Both the position numbers and the translations under genes were made by a program. A stretch of 64,000 nucleotides of DNA, from assembly GCA_028284385.1 (NCBI GenBank), contig JANQRT010000060.1, positions 310,001 through 374,000 of the forward strand, in the 5' to 3' direction. The notes under the pieces were generated by a model. It was not told the origin of the DNA and ran no database searches. It saw only the letters and a program-made list of their open reading frames with translations. Of the stretch, positions 8,958-16,537 are shown piece by piece. The DNA comes from Opitutaceae bacterium. Its GTDB lineage: Bacteria > Verrucomicrobiota > Verrucomicrobiia > Opitutales > Opitutaceae. How positions within the stretch are numbered: the stretch's first letter is position 1; the number at the start of each line of letters is the position of its first letter.

Positions 8958-10724
8958 ATGATTAAAAATATAAACCCTACTCTACTATGCCTATGGGTCG
9001 TATTGACCTTTGCGCAATTCGCAGGTGCGGCGATGAAGAAAGATCGCTACTACCCTGGCCAGGTTTTTTTCGATTATCACGACGAAGCAGGCTCCATACT
9101 TGTATCTGTGATTGCCGTACAGAATTGGGAAATGGCAAAGAAACAACTCGAAGTCTCCTTTCCTATTGACGCTGCCACGGCCCTGGAAATGGCCATTCCA
9201 ATTACGCAACGCGGTGAACAAGAGATAGTAGACGCTTTTTCTGCAGCTTTAAAAATTGGTCTTCCCACTAAAACTTTCAGTCAAACAAAGACTACTACAC
9301 AAGAAGGCGAGCAGTCTCCAACGACGAATACTACTAGAACGGAAACCGAAGCTTCTGGGGATGCTTCGACGGCCCCCGCTCATCAAGTATCGACTATACC
9401 TGAGAAAGCTGTGCCAACAGAAAAAATCGCAGCTACTGATTTGGGAAGAGATTCATTGCTGTTACATCGAAATGCTCAAACCCTATACCAGGCAATTCAG
9501 CTGATTAATAATCGTATCGAAAGCGCCCCAATTCGCGAAAACTATGAAGCTTATGTTGTTACTATACAAGTCAGCTTAATTCCGTATGCTCGTATGTCAC
9601 CCTACGATGCCTATCTTACTTTAAGCATCTTTGAGTCTGATACGAAAACGAATCCGATTCCAAAGACACCAGTAATCGTTCCCCTAATTGTTACGGATAA
9701 TTTAGAAGCTGCAGGGCTCTCGGATTCTTCAAATAAGCTGCGCCAATTTGGCTTTGGCTTGGCAGGGCTCTTGGGTAATGTTTCAATTCTGCCTAATTTC
9801 GACAAGTTAAGTCAAGATTTGGAGCGCTCGTTGAGCGAACAATATAATTCTCTGATTACTGTTGGTCGTTTGGCTCCTGAAACATTTCAAGCTCGTCTGG
9901 GGGCTATTAGCCAAGGAAAGGATCACTTTGCCATGGTGCCCAGAACTCATGATCTTTCCATGTTGGTTCTTATTCCCGATGAAGCATTCAGGGGAAACAA
10001 GACCGCTCTAGTCGACTTGAAGGGAGTCGTTGATCTAAGGAATACTTTCACTGGGACTATATTGCCTGATAGAAGCGAGGCCTATGATCGATTAAGGAGC
10101 GACATCGACTATTATTTAGGTAGCGATAAAAAGTTTGATGATCTGAAATCGAAACCCCGCTCGTCTTCCATCACCAAATTTGAAAAAGAGATACTCGATC
10201 TTGCTGCTCAAGGTGAATACGCGAACTTTATATCTAAAATTCATAACCGAGCAATTAGCTCGAATTATAAAGAAGCATACACAATCTTAAAAGATTTGCA
10301 CAACTTGGATACTATGTGGGTTGACCTAATGCGCGTGTGGTTAGGGGGGAAGTACATTTCCGATAAGATAGAGTTCAGAAAGCCGAAGAAAAAGAACCCT
10401 CCAACATCACTTGCAGGGAGCGAAACAGTTATATTCGAAGACGATGGAAATGCGATTTCAACGACCTTTCAGTATCCAAAAGGTGCGGACGCTTTGAAGA
10501 TTGAGGGGCGTCTTGTGGCGAAAATCGATGGAAAGAGATACAATTTCCTAGCTAGCTCCTCAACTCCATCCGAACGTAGTTTAGCCTTTAGCTTTCCTTC
10601 GTTGTCGAAACTTCATTTAACGCCTCGCGAAACGGATTCCATCTTCCTCGAAGTGAACTATCCGAACGACTCGCCCAGACAACGCCAAGGTATCTATTTT
10701 CGAAAAATTATACCTGAAGAGTAA
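8958..10724 (+). CDS. Secreted hypothetical protein, partner of the papain/hydrolase fusion
   Basis: A 588-residue protein that I do not recognise. It opens with a signal peptide (LLCLWVVLTFAQFAGAA) and so should be exported, unlike its neighbour. Residues around 110-155 form a Thr/Glu/Ser-rich linker (TTTQEGEQSP, NTTRTETEASG). The following part has alternating hydrophobic strands (NYEAYVVTIQVSLIPYARMSPYDAYLTLSIF) and the C-terminal 90 residues look like a beta-sandwich (LKIEGRLVAKIDGKRYNFLA). The 31-base gap to the upstream gene suggests one transcript. The role is unknown; it could be a substrate, carrier or inhibitor of the upstream enzyme. Confidence 0.72.
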   Translation: MIKNINPTLLCLWVVLTFAQFAGAAMKKDRYYPGQVFFDYHDEAGSILVSVIAVQNWEMAKKQLEVSFPIDAATALEMAIPITQRGEQEIVDAFSAALKIGLPTKTFSQTKTTTQEGEQSPTTNTTRTETEASGDASTAPAHQVSTIPEKAVPTEKIAATDLGRDSLLLHRNAQTLYQAIQLINNRIESAPIRENYEAYVVTIQVSLIPYARMSPYDAYLTLSIFESDTKTNPIPKTPVIVPLIVTDNLEAAGLSDSSNKLRQFGFGLAGLLGNVSILPNFDKLSQDLERSLSEQYNSLITVGRLAPETFQARLGAISQGKDHFAMVPRTHDLSMLVLIPDEAFRGNKTALVDLKGVVDLRNTFTGTILPDRSEAYDRLRSDIDYYLGSDKKFDDLKSKPRSSSITKFEKEILDLAAQGEYANFISKIHNRAISSNYKEAYTILKDLHNLDTMWVDLMRVWLGGKYISDKIEFRKPKKKNPPTSLAGSETVIFEDDGNAISTTFQYPKGADALKIEGRLVAKIDGKRYNFLASSSTPSERSLAFSFPSLSKLHLTPRETDSIFLEVNYPNDSPRQRQGIYFRKIIPEE

Positions 10725-10861
10725 CTACTGTTTAACATGCCGAGAGAAAACGAAAAAAGCTTAATCGCATAATGTTTCTATATAGGAAAAGATCTTCCGA
10801 ATTGAGATTCGAGTTGATTCCATCGAAAGGCCCCAAAATCTGCTTGATGCGTTCCTGAAAC

Positions 10862-10890
10862 GGAGGTGCTTGAGCAAGCAGCCTCCTTTT
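10862..10890 (+). terminator. Probable rho-independent terminator
   Basis: GGAGG at 10862-10866 pairs with CCTCC at 10882-10886. The inner arms TGCTT and AAGCA extend the stem around a short GAGC loop, with one bulged G. Four Ts follow. It lies about 140 bases after the secreted-protein gene and would end the two-gene transcript. Confidence 0.5.
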
Positions 10891-10930
10891 CGATCTTTGC
10901 AGATCTGACTTGTCACGGTGTGGTTCCTTT

Positions 10931-11125
10931 TAGTGGATGAAATTTGAAAGATCGATCCGGCTCTGCTTAGCGGCGATTTTGCTAGCTATTAGGTTAACAT
11001 CGCCCTCCCGCCATAGCGGGAGAGCTAGATTAGGGCCTCGTCCAGGCAAGATCTTGTTCCGCAAGGCATGTTTCCTAGGTGAAAATCGATTGATACGAAA
11101 TATGAACAATGCCCTCTCTTACTCC
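10931..11125 (+). repeat. Dispersed intergenic repeat, copy A
   Basis: This stretch aligns over most of its length with 13645-13875 and 15811-16032. Shared landmarks in order are tagtggatgaaa, gaaagatcgatcc, a variable palindromic middle (CTCCCGCCATAGCGGGAG here), gggcctcgtccaggcaagatcttg, cgcaaggcatgtttc, and a distal tatgaacaatgccc. The GCAAGATCTTG/CGCAAGGC part can fold into a small hairpin. A short open frame (GKILFRKACF) lies inside and recurs in the other copies. There is no transposase nearby, so I call it a non-autonomous element or structured RNA of unknown kind. Confidence 0.65.
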
Positions 11126-11220
11126 TCCTGGTTGGTCTGGTATCGATGTATCCATTCTTAATCTTTTGGAATTGATAATATTTAAATTACGAAGAAGCAT
11201 TGGTTTATCAGAGTGCAAAG

Positions 11221-11823
11221 ATGGAATTACAACAAATTAATGTGAAGGATGGTATTGATTATACCAGTTTGTTCATGGCTGGCTATTATCCGTATTTCAA
11301 TAATAACTTGAATGCGTTTTATTGGACCCGAGCGTCCAGTAGGACTTACTTAGATCTAACAGATGAAAAAATTAGGAAAAAAGCAAAATCCATGCTCACT
11401 GGAATACATGAATCATACGTGTTTAAACAGAACGGCAATGTTCTTGAAGTATTGGAAATGCTGTCCGTTACAAAAGAAAAGTCATGGGTGGTGGGTATGG
11501 TTAAAAACGTATACCTCGAAATGTCGGATTCAGGTTTATTGAAAACAGTGGAAGCTTGGTCGCAAAAAGGTATGGCCGGAGCACTTTTGGGTTTGGACTT
11601 TGAAGGTATCTTTTTGGCAGAGACTATGTTTTCAGTAGAAAATAATGCGTCAAAGTTCTGCCTTCTAAAATTGGTATTAGAGATGATTGATAAAGGTTAT
11701 ACGATGATAGATGTACAAGTTGAACATGAACCAGATCACCCATCGGCCCGTTTGGGTGAAACAACAGTGTCACTACGTGAATACTTGAAAATTATTTGGA
11801 AGTCGGCGTTTGTTTTAGGGTGA
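11221..11823 (+). CDS. Leucyl/phenylalanyl-tRNA-protein transferase (Aat) homologue
   Basis: About 200 residues that line up with the L/F-transferase fold over nearly the whole chain. FMAGYYPYF matches the usual 'YRRGIFPWF' region, and FYWTRASSRTYLDL matches 'WWSPDPRAVL'. LAETMFSVENNASK matches GESMFSR-NASK with the catalytic Glu, and MIDVQV matches 'IDCQV' with the conserved Asp and Gln. The N-terminal segment of the housekeeping enzyme is missing. Known family members move Leu or Phe from aminoacyl-tRNA to a protein N terminus; the acceptor here is unknown. TTG at 11200 is an alternative start. The stop overlaps the start of the next gene as GTGA, so the two are translationally coupled. Visibly AT-rich compared with the flanks, which suggests transfer. 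Confidence 0.82.
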   Translation: MELQQINVKDGIDYTSLFMAGYYPYFNNNLNAFYWTRASSRTYLDLTDEKIRKKAKSMLTGIHESYVFKQNGNVLEVLEMLSVTKEKSWVVGMVKNVYLEMSDSGLLKTVEAWSQKGMAGALLGLDFEGIFLAETMFSVENNASKFCLLKLVLEMIDKGYTMIDVQVEHEPDHPSARLGETTVSLREYLKIIWKSAFVLG

Positions 11824-13073
11824 GAGCAAAAGCGAAACTATTCAAAAAAATAAGAAGAATTCCTTTATATGCATTGTTGACGGGAGTTGCTTCTTTGTTG
11901 TTTTCCTATATTGTTGTTTGGTATGCTCATGGTGATGCGTCTTTGCGGGGAGTGCTAAAATTTGATCAACCATCATTGTTCACAGTATGGCAATCGATTG
12001 GAGTAATTCTGGGAATTTTTGCATTCTTGTGTGGATATTTTGATCAGAAAAAGGCGAATTATAACGAAGCGAACGAAAGATATAAAGAATTCACTCAACT
12101 CCTGGTGAGGGAGAGAGATTCAAAAATGTCTACCGGATTTCCAGCTGATGAAGTGGAGAGATTTCGCAATAATGGTGGAACAGAAAAATCTCTTATTATT
12201 TATGATCAGCTTTTTAGTCTTTGCGAGTATTCATTCGCCTTATATGGAAGTAAAATAAAAGATTGGGCACGTTGGGAGTCTTGGCTTGGAAATTTTTTTG
12301 ATAATGACCCTCTTGCGTTCCTAGCTTGGGAGATAGCAAGTCCTTATTATGAGAAACCTTTTGTAGAAAGAATTTCGGAGGGTGTTATCGGCTACCGAAG
12401 AGAACGATATTTCCCTAGTCAAAAAGAATGGATTGATGCGGCCCCGGAAAACGGGAAGCTAAATATTGTAGAAGATAAGACAGGGAAGACTTTGTTCTTG
12501 CATCAATTTCAGGTTATGCAGGATTGGGAAGATGGCTTGATGATGGAAATGGCTAATGCAATTCCAGAAAATTGTGAATCTGTTTTGGAGGTCGGATATG
12601 GATTGGGTATCTGTTCTGGATACTTAAGAAGAAGAAAACCAAAATACCATGTAATACTGGAGCCGAATGCATTTTTGGCGAGCAGGGCTAAGAAGAAATT
12701 TGAAAAAGAAATCAATAATGGATTAGTGGAAGTCTATTCAAATTTTTGGGAGGATTTGGAAAATGATGAACGTTGGACGAGGAGAGCAAGTTTCCAAGGG
12801 ATTGTTTTTGACGGATTTCCACTGAATAAGCATGAATTGCGTAGAAATCATTACCCTTTCTTTCCTTTCGCAGCAAGAATTCTCGCAAAATCGGGAATAT
12901 TTACTTTTTTCTCGGATCATTCATCTCATATGTCTGCCTCTACCCAACAAGAGCTATTTAGCCACTTCACAAATTGTGAGATTTCTTGCAAAAAAATCTC
13001 AGTTGTACCTGCAAAGAATTGTGAGTATTGGAGGAGCAATACAATTTTGCATATCAAAATACAAAATGGATAA
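11820..13073 (+). CDS. Membrane-anchored GAMT/RMT2-like SAM methyltransferase
   Basis: Starting at the GTG that overlaps the upstream stop, this is a 417-residue protein. Two membrane helices come first (about residues 14-36 and 54-74), then a charged linker and a C-terminal methyltransferase domain. VLEVGYGLGI (about 255-264) is the SAM-binding loop and VILEP supplies the acidic ribose-binding residue. GIVFDGFPLNK near 328-338 matches the GILYDTYPL motif of guanidinoacetate N-methyltransferase, and VVPAKNCEYWRSNTI near the end matches its VPP-DCRYY strand. GAMT and the related arginine methyltransferase RMT2 methylate guanidino groups, so the substrate may carry one; that is inference. A membrane-tethered form is unusual. 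AT-rich like its partner. Confidence 0.75.
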   Translation: MRAKAKLFKKIRRIPLYALLTGVASLLFSYIVVWYAHGDASLRGVLKFDQPSLFTVWQSIGVILGIFAFLCGYFDQKKANYNEANERYKEFTQLLVRERDSKMSTGFPADEVERFRNNGGTEKSLIIYDQLFSLCEYSFALYGSKIKDWARWESWLGNFFDNDPLAFLAWEIASPYYEKPFVERISEGVIGYRRERYFPSQKEWIDAAPENGKLNIVEDKTGKTLFLHQFQVMQDWEDGLMMEMANAIPENCESVLEVGYGLGICSGYLRRRKPKYHVILEPNAFLASRAKKKFEKEINNGLVEVYSNFWEDLENDERWTRRASFQGIVFDGFPLNKHELRRNHYPFFPFAARILAKSGIFTFFSDHSSHMSASTQQELFSHFTNCEISCKKISVVPAKNCEYWRSNTILHIKIQNG

Positions 13074-13937
13074 CCTTGCATAAGAATTTGATAGTAGAAA
13101 AAAATCAGGTAGTATTCTTTTTATTGAATCTAGCCCTTTAGTGTGACTGTGAATTCTAGAGAACGATTGATTTAATTTTTGCTATACCTTTTAAATTATT
13201 ACTAATAGACGACTTTGAGATTGATACTAAACCGAATTTCGATAGCAGATAGACCGGATAGGTATGTAATGTTTTATATTGGCCTATGACCTGAAAAAGT
13301 GAGACGAATGGATAAGAAGTTGAGATTCACATTGCTTTCCCCAAACGATATATATCATATAGCCGGACTTTGACTCGTTTTCGATATTTGAAGAGACCCT
13401 CCCTGGGCGGAGAGCCGTCAATTGGTGTTTAGTGCCTCGATAGAATGATTGAGAAGTGCCTTGCACCTCCAGCTATCAAAAACAATCTTCTTCTTTTTAG
13501 TTTAAGGAAGTGAGCGAAGTGTAGGGACTAGAGCGAGATTCAAAAGATATGAATAAGATGGCAAATTAAGTATTAGTTTCCTCCATATTCTCTGAATATG
13601 AAATATGAGCGACACCTCTTTCACTTTGTGTTTGTATCCTGCCAATCCGACTTGTAGCGGCGTAGTCCCATTTAGGAATCAAGACTGAGAGGATCGATCC
13701 TGCCCTCGCATCGTGGGGATCTTGTTAAACTATTAGACTAACATAGCTCCGTGCTTCGCTTTTCTATGGCGTGGGAGGTAGCTGGATCTGGACTTCGCCT
13801 AGGCAAGATTTTGCTTTGTAAGGCATGTCTTTATTTTTGGATACAGTCGCTAGCTTTTTAGATTTAAGTTGAGGCTAAGTTTTTAGTAAAGCAAAGGGCA
13901 ATCTTGATCGTCACGTTCTCTGCTCTAAGCTGCCTGG
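13074..13937. other. Long AT-rich intergenic region
   Basis: An 860-base stretch without a supportable gene. The left 550 bases are AT-rich and featureless to me. The right part contains dispersed repeat copy B (13645-13875). An inverted, weaker relative of the short motif (AAAGGGCAATCTTGATC) follows at about 13905-13921, just before the aminotransferase gene. Confidence 0.5.
13645..13875 (+). repeat. Dispersed intergenic repeat, copy B
   Basis: It shares with copy C the strings ggatcttgttaaactatt, cttcgc-taggcaagat-ttgctt, aaggcatgtctttatttttggata and cgctag. The same internal frame is present (GKILLCKACLYFWIQS, then a stop). Its left end (gtagtcccatttaggaatcaagactgag) resembles 24090-24120, so the element may extend further left than copies A and C. 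No target-site duplication could be recognised by eye. Confidence 0.65.
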
Positions 13938-15206
13938 ATGAATCGAAAGGAATTCATGGGCACGCTCGGATTCGGAGCATCGGCTATATTCGCGAAGGGA
14001 GGGCGTTCAGCGGACTCTGTGGACACCTTGCCAGACTATGGTTCCGTATCGGATGATGCATTCTGGCGGGCTGTTCGTCAGCAATTTCCCCTTGGAACAG
14101 ACCGGACCTATTTAAATAGTGGAGGCCTGGGGCCCGCTCCGAATTGCGTTCTTGATGCGGTCCAGGCGAAAACAGCAGAGCTGCAATCTATTTCTGAAAC
14201 GGGTTACGCCGTTATGGACGAAGCAAGGCCGGTCGCCGCCGCATTTTTAGGAGCCGACCAGGAAGAAATTTGCTTCACCCGCAATGCGACTGAATCCAAC
14301 TCCATTATCGCTGCTGGACTAAATTTGCAGGCTGGAGACGAGGTTATTTTCGAGTCGCACGCCCACCCAGGCGGGTCCTTTCCTTGGCTCAGTCGCCAGA
14401 AACGCGAGGGGATCCGCGTCAAAATCTTCGATCCTGATCCCGAGACCATGAGCGCCTCGGTGGAGAAGATCCGAAGCCTCATCACGCCGCGAACCAAAGT
14501 CATTCAGGTTAGTCATCTCACGGCTCCGACGGGCATCCTCTTTGACGTAAAGGCGATCGCCGCCTTGGCCGCCGAATACGGTCTCTGGTTTCATGTCGAT
14601 GGAGCCCAGACGGCGGGCATGATTTCCGTCGATGTTCATGACATGGGCTGCAATTCCTATTCCACCAGTGGCCACAAATGGATGGGCGGTCCACGAGGAA
14701 CTGGGATAATATACATTCGGAAAGATCGAATCGATGACGTGGCATGCCTACACGCAGGGGCCCATTCCTCGACAAACTACGAGCTGCCTGACCAATTCCA
14801 TTTCGTGGAGGGCGCCCGCAGGCATGAATATGGGACTCGAAACACGGAGCTGGTGCACGGTCTGCAGAAGGCCATTGAGTTTCAAAATGCCATCGGAAAA
14901 GATCGCATTGAGGCCTACGGATCGGGACTGGCGACCTATCTGCAGCAACAACTCCGCGACCTTCCCAGTATCGAGGTATTAACGCCGAGCGATCCGGCTA
15001 TGCGGCGGTCGATCACCACGTTCCGGACTCCTAAAATCGCTTTTAACGAGATGACCAGTCGGCTGATGCGAGAACACCGCTTACGTTGTCGCCCGGTATC
15101 GGAGCGCGGCCTGAATGCCGTTCGCGTTTCCACGCATATCTTTAACTCTAAAGAAGACTGTGACCGCGTCGCTCAAGCGGTCGCTGCGATTCTGAAAACC
15201 GTCTAA
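13938..15206 (+). CDS. Exported class V aminotransferase-like PLP enzyme (isopenicillin N epimerase-like)
   Basis: A 422-residue fold-type I PLP enzyme. STSGHKWMGGPRGTG contains the Schiff-base lysine, FHVDGAQTAGM the cofactor-ring aspartate, and FTRNATESNSII the phosphate-binding region. The first 20 residues (NRKEFMGTLGFGASAIFA) resemble a Tat signal with one Arg replaced by Lys. This suggests export of a folded, cofactor-loaded enzyme, as known for PvdN of pseudomonads, which belongs to the same enzyme group. The reaction may be a desulfurase, epimerase or deaminase and cannot be settled here. It converges on the RidA gene with a single base between the ends. Confidence 0.85.
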   Translation: MNRKEFMGTLGFGASAIFAKGGRSADSVDTLPDYGSVSDDAFWRAVRQQFPLGTDRTYLNSGGLGPAPNCVLDAVQAKTAELQSISETGYAVMDEARPVAAAFLGADQEEICFTRNATESNSIIAAGLNLQAGDEVIFESHAHPGGSFPWLSRQKREGIRVKIFDPDPETMSASVEKIRSLITPRTKVIQVSHLTAPTGILFDVKAIAALAAEYGLWFHVDGAQTAGMISVDVHDMGCNSYSTSGHKWMGGPRGTGIIYIRKDRIDDVACLHAGAHSSTNYELPDQFHFVEGARRHEYGTRNTELVHGLQKAIEFQNAIGKDRIEAYGSGLATYLQQQLRDLPSIEVLTPSDPAMRRSITTFRTPKIAFNEMTSRLMREHRLRCRPVSERGLNAVRVSTHIFNSKEDCDRVAQAVAAILKTV

Positions 15207-15207
15207 C

Positions 15208-15765
15208 CTACTCTTCGACCTCGACGATCATCTCTACCTCCACGGCCGCGCCGAGAGGAAGCGAACTGAATCCACAGGCTGCCCGGGCATGCCTTCCACG
15301 CTCTCCGAATACCTCGACCAGGAGGTCGGAGCACCCGTTGATCACTTTGGAATGGTCTTTGAAGTTTTCGGTGGCATTGACCATGCCAAACACCTTGGCA
15401 ATCCGTTTCACTTTCGAGAGATCGCCTACCTCCGCTTTGAGGCTGGCCATCAGCGCGATTGCTGACAAGCGAGCTGCCTCATAGCCTTCTTCCACGGACA
15501 GTGCCTCGCCAAGCTTTCCCAATACAAAAGATCCATCGGCCTGCTTCGGCAGATGTCCGGAAAGATAGAGCGTGTTTCCGATACGGGTGGCGCGGACGTA
15601 ATTGGCAATCGATTTGGCCGGAGTGGGAAGTTCGATTTCCAGCTCGGCGAGCCTGCCCTCCGGATCAAACTCATCGGCCTTGGCAGCTAGGCCAAAACTC
15701 AAGAGAAGAACGGCCAAGATTGAAGCGCGAATCGTGGTTGGAAAGAAATGGATGGAGTGCTGCAT
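15208..15765 (-). CDS. Exported RidA/YjgF/UK114-family protein
   Basis: RidA-family trimeric enamine/imine deaminase or binding protein. From the ATG at 15765 it has a signal peptide (IRASILAVLLLSFGLAAKA), unlike typical cytosolic RidA. YVRATRIGNTLYLSGHLP is the family's first strands, and GRHARAACGFSSLPLGAAVEVEM near the C terminus carries the conserved Arg-Ala region of the active cleft. An upstream ATG at 15804 would only add 13 residues before the signal peptide and is less likely. Known RidA members clear reactive enamines from PLP enzymes. The convergent neighbour is an exported PLP enzyme, so a shared periplasmic pathway is a reasonable inference. Confidence 0.86.
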   Translation of the reverse strand: MQHSIHFFPTTIRASILAVLLLSFGLAAKADEFDPEGRLAELEIELPTPAKSIANYVRATRIGNTLYLSGHLPKQADGSFVLGKLGEALSVEEGYEAARLSAIALMASLKAEVGDLSKVKRIAKVFGMVNATENFKDHSKVINGCSDLLVEVFGERGRHARAACGFSSLPLGAAVEVEMIVEVEE

Positions 15766-15810
15766 AACAGAGTCGAGAATGAGAATGCCAGACTCGTCGG
15801 GCAAGCTCCG

Positions 15811-16032
15811 AGGTAGTGGATGAAAAAAGAAAGATCGACCCTGCCACCGCCTCGCGGGGATCTTGTTAAACTATTCGATAGAACATTGCGCACCCTCTTT
15901 CGCTTCGCTACGGCGTGGCAGGGCGCTACATCTAGGCTTCGTCTAGGCAAGATCTTGCTTCGCAAGGCATGTCTTTGTTTCTGGATACGCTCGCAAAAAT
16001 TTGAGATTTGAACATTGACCCTTTTTGCTGCC
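15811..16032 (+). repeat. Dispersed intergenic repeat, copy C
   Basis: This is the best preserved copy. It starts with gtagtggatgaaa as in copy A, continues with the ggatcttgttaaactatt block of copy B, the ctaggcttcgtctaggcaagatcttgcttcgcaaggcatgt block, and ends in ATTTGAACATTGACCCTTT (16006-16024). That terminal piece is the short motif found elsewhere alone, so the motif is the 3' end of the larger repeat. The right end touches the RND pseudogene fragment. Confidence 0.68.
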
Positions 16033-16334
16033 TTGTGAATGAGGCCGTTCGGTTGGCCGGTGTGAGGTGCTTCCGCCCCATTTTGCTTACCTCGCTCACC
16101 ACCTTTTTCGGCCTGGCTCCTTTGATGTTCGACAAGCACCCGACCTCATCCTTTCTGATCCCCATGGCCATCTCTCTAGGCTAGGGCATTGTCTTCGTCA
16201 CGCTGATCTTGATACCGGTCTTTGTGCTAGTCACCGACGACGTCAAAACAGCCTTCTGCAAGCTCTACAACATCGAGAGAAAAGCACACGAAGACGAGGC
16301 CCATGAGGAAGACGAACTAGCTTCTCCAGCATGA
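16031..16334 (+). pseudogene. Decayed 3' fragment of an RND permease gene
   Basis: About 300 bases align with the last 100 codons of the permease gene at 6345-6649, including the [15 protein letters not shown] block and the VTDDVKTAFCKLYNIERK block. An in-frame TAG at 16182-16184 replaces the Trp codon of LGWGI, and nine bases are missing just after it. The reading frame is otherwise kept to a TGA at 16332-16334. Many differences are at third codon positions, so this looks like the tail of a diverged paralogue rather than a fresh copy. There is no 5' part of the gene. The left edge abuts dispersed repeat copy C and an inverted short motif lies 90 bases to the right. Confidence 0.88.
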
Positions 16335-16423
16335 GCCGTTTCTTTTTGGTACGGCCTTCAGGCTTCCATCTTCTGTAACGCTGATCATTACGCATCCGTT
16401 TTCTCGTGACATTACAGGAGAGG

Positions 16424-16443
16424 CAAAGGGTCAACAATCGATT
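16424..16443 (-). repeat. Inverted copy of the short dispersed motif
   Basis: CAAAGGGTCAACAATCGATT reads on the minus strand as AATCGATTGTTGACCCTTTG. It shares TTGACCCTTT with the end of repeat copy C on the other side of the RND fragment, in opposite orientation. The two could therefore act as terminal inverted repeats around the fragment; this is inference. Confidence 0.45.
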
Positions 16444-16507
16444 ATTAATCTATTGATTGTTTTTACTGGCCCCTTTCAATTCCCTTCCTGGGCTAGGTAA
16501 AACTGAG

Positions 16508-16537
16508 AATTGAACGTTCACCCTTTTATTTGCCTCC
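16508..16537 (+). repeat. Short dispersed motif overlapping the LRR gene stop
   Basis: AATTGAACGTTCACCCTTTT followed by atttgcctcc matches the motif at 24047-24077 (aactgaacgtttgcccc, then cagttgcc). The stop codon and last three codons of the LRR gene on the minus strand lie inside it, so an insertion may have set the present C terminus. Confidence 0.5.

Noticed and set aside
10937..11161. 74-codon frame in repeat copy A and the related 63-codon frame at 15820-16011
   Set aside because: The frames share the GKIL-RKAC string because the repeats are homologous. In copy B the upstream part is broken by stops, so I treat the DNA, not a protein, as the conserved unit.
13284..13466. 60-codon minus-strand frame in the gap before the PLP enzyme
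   Set aside because: It has no start signal or recognisable protein features, and the region is AT-rich non-coding.
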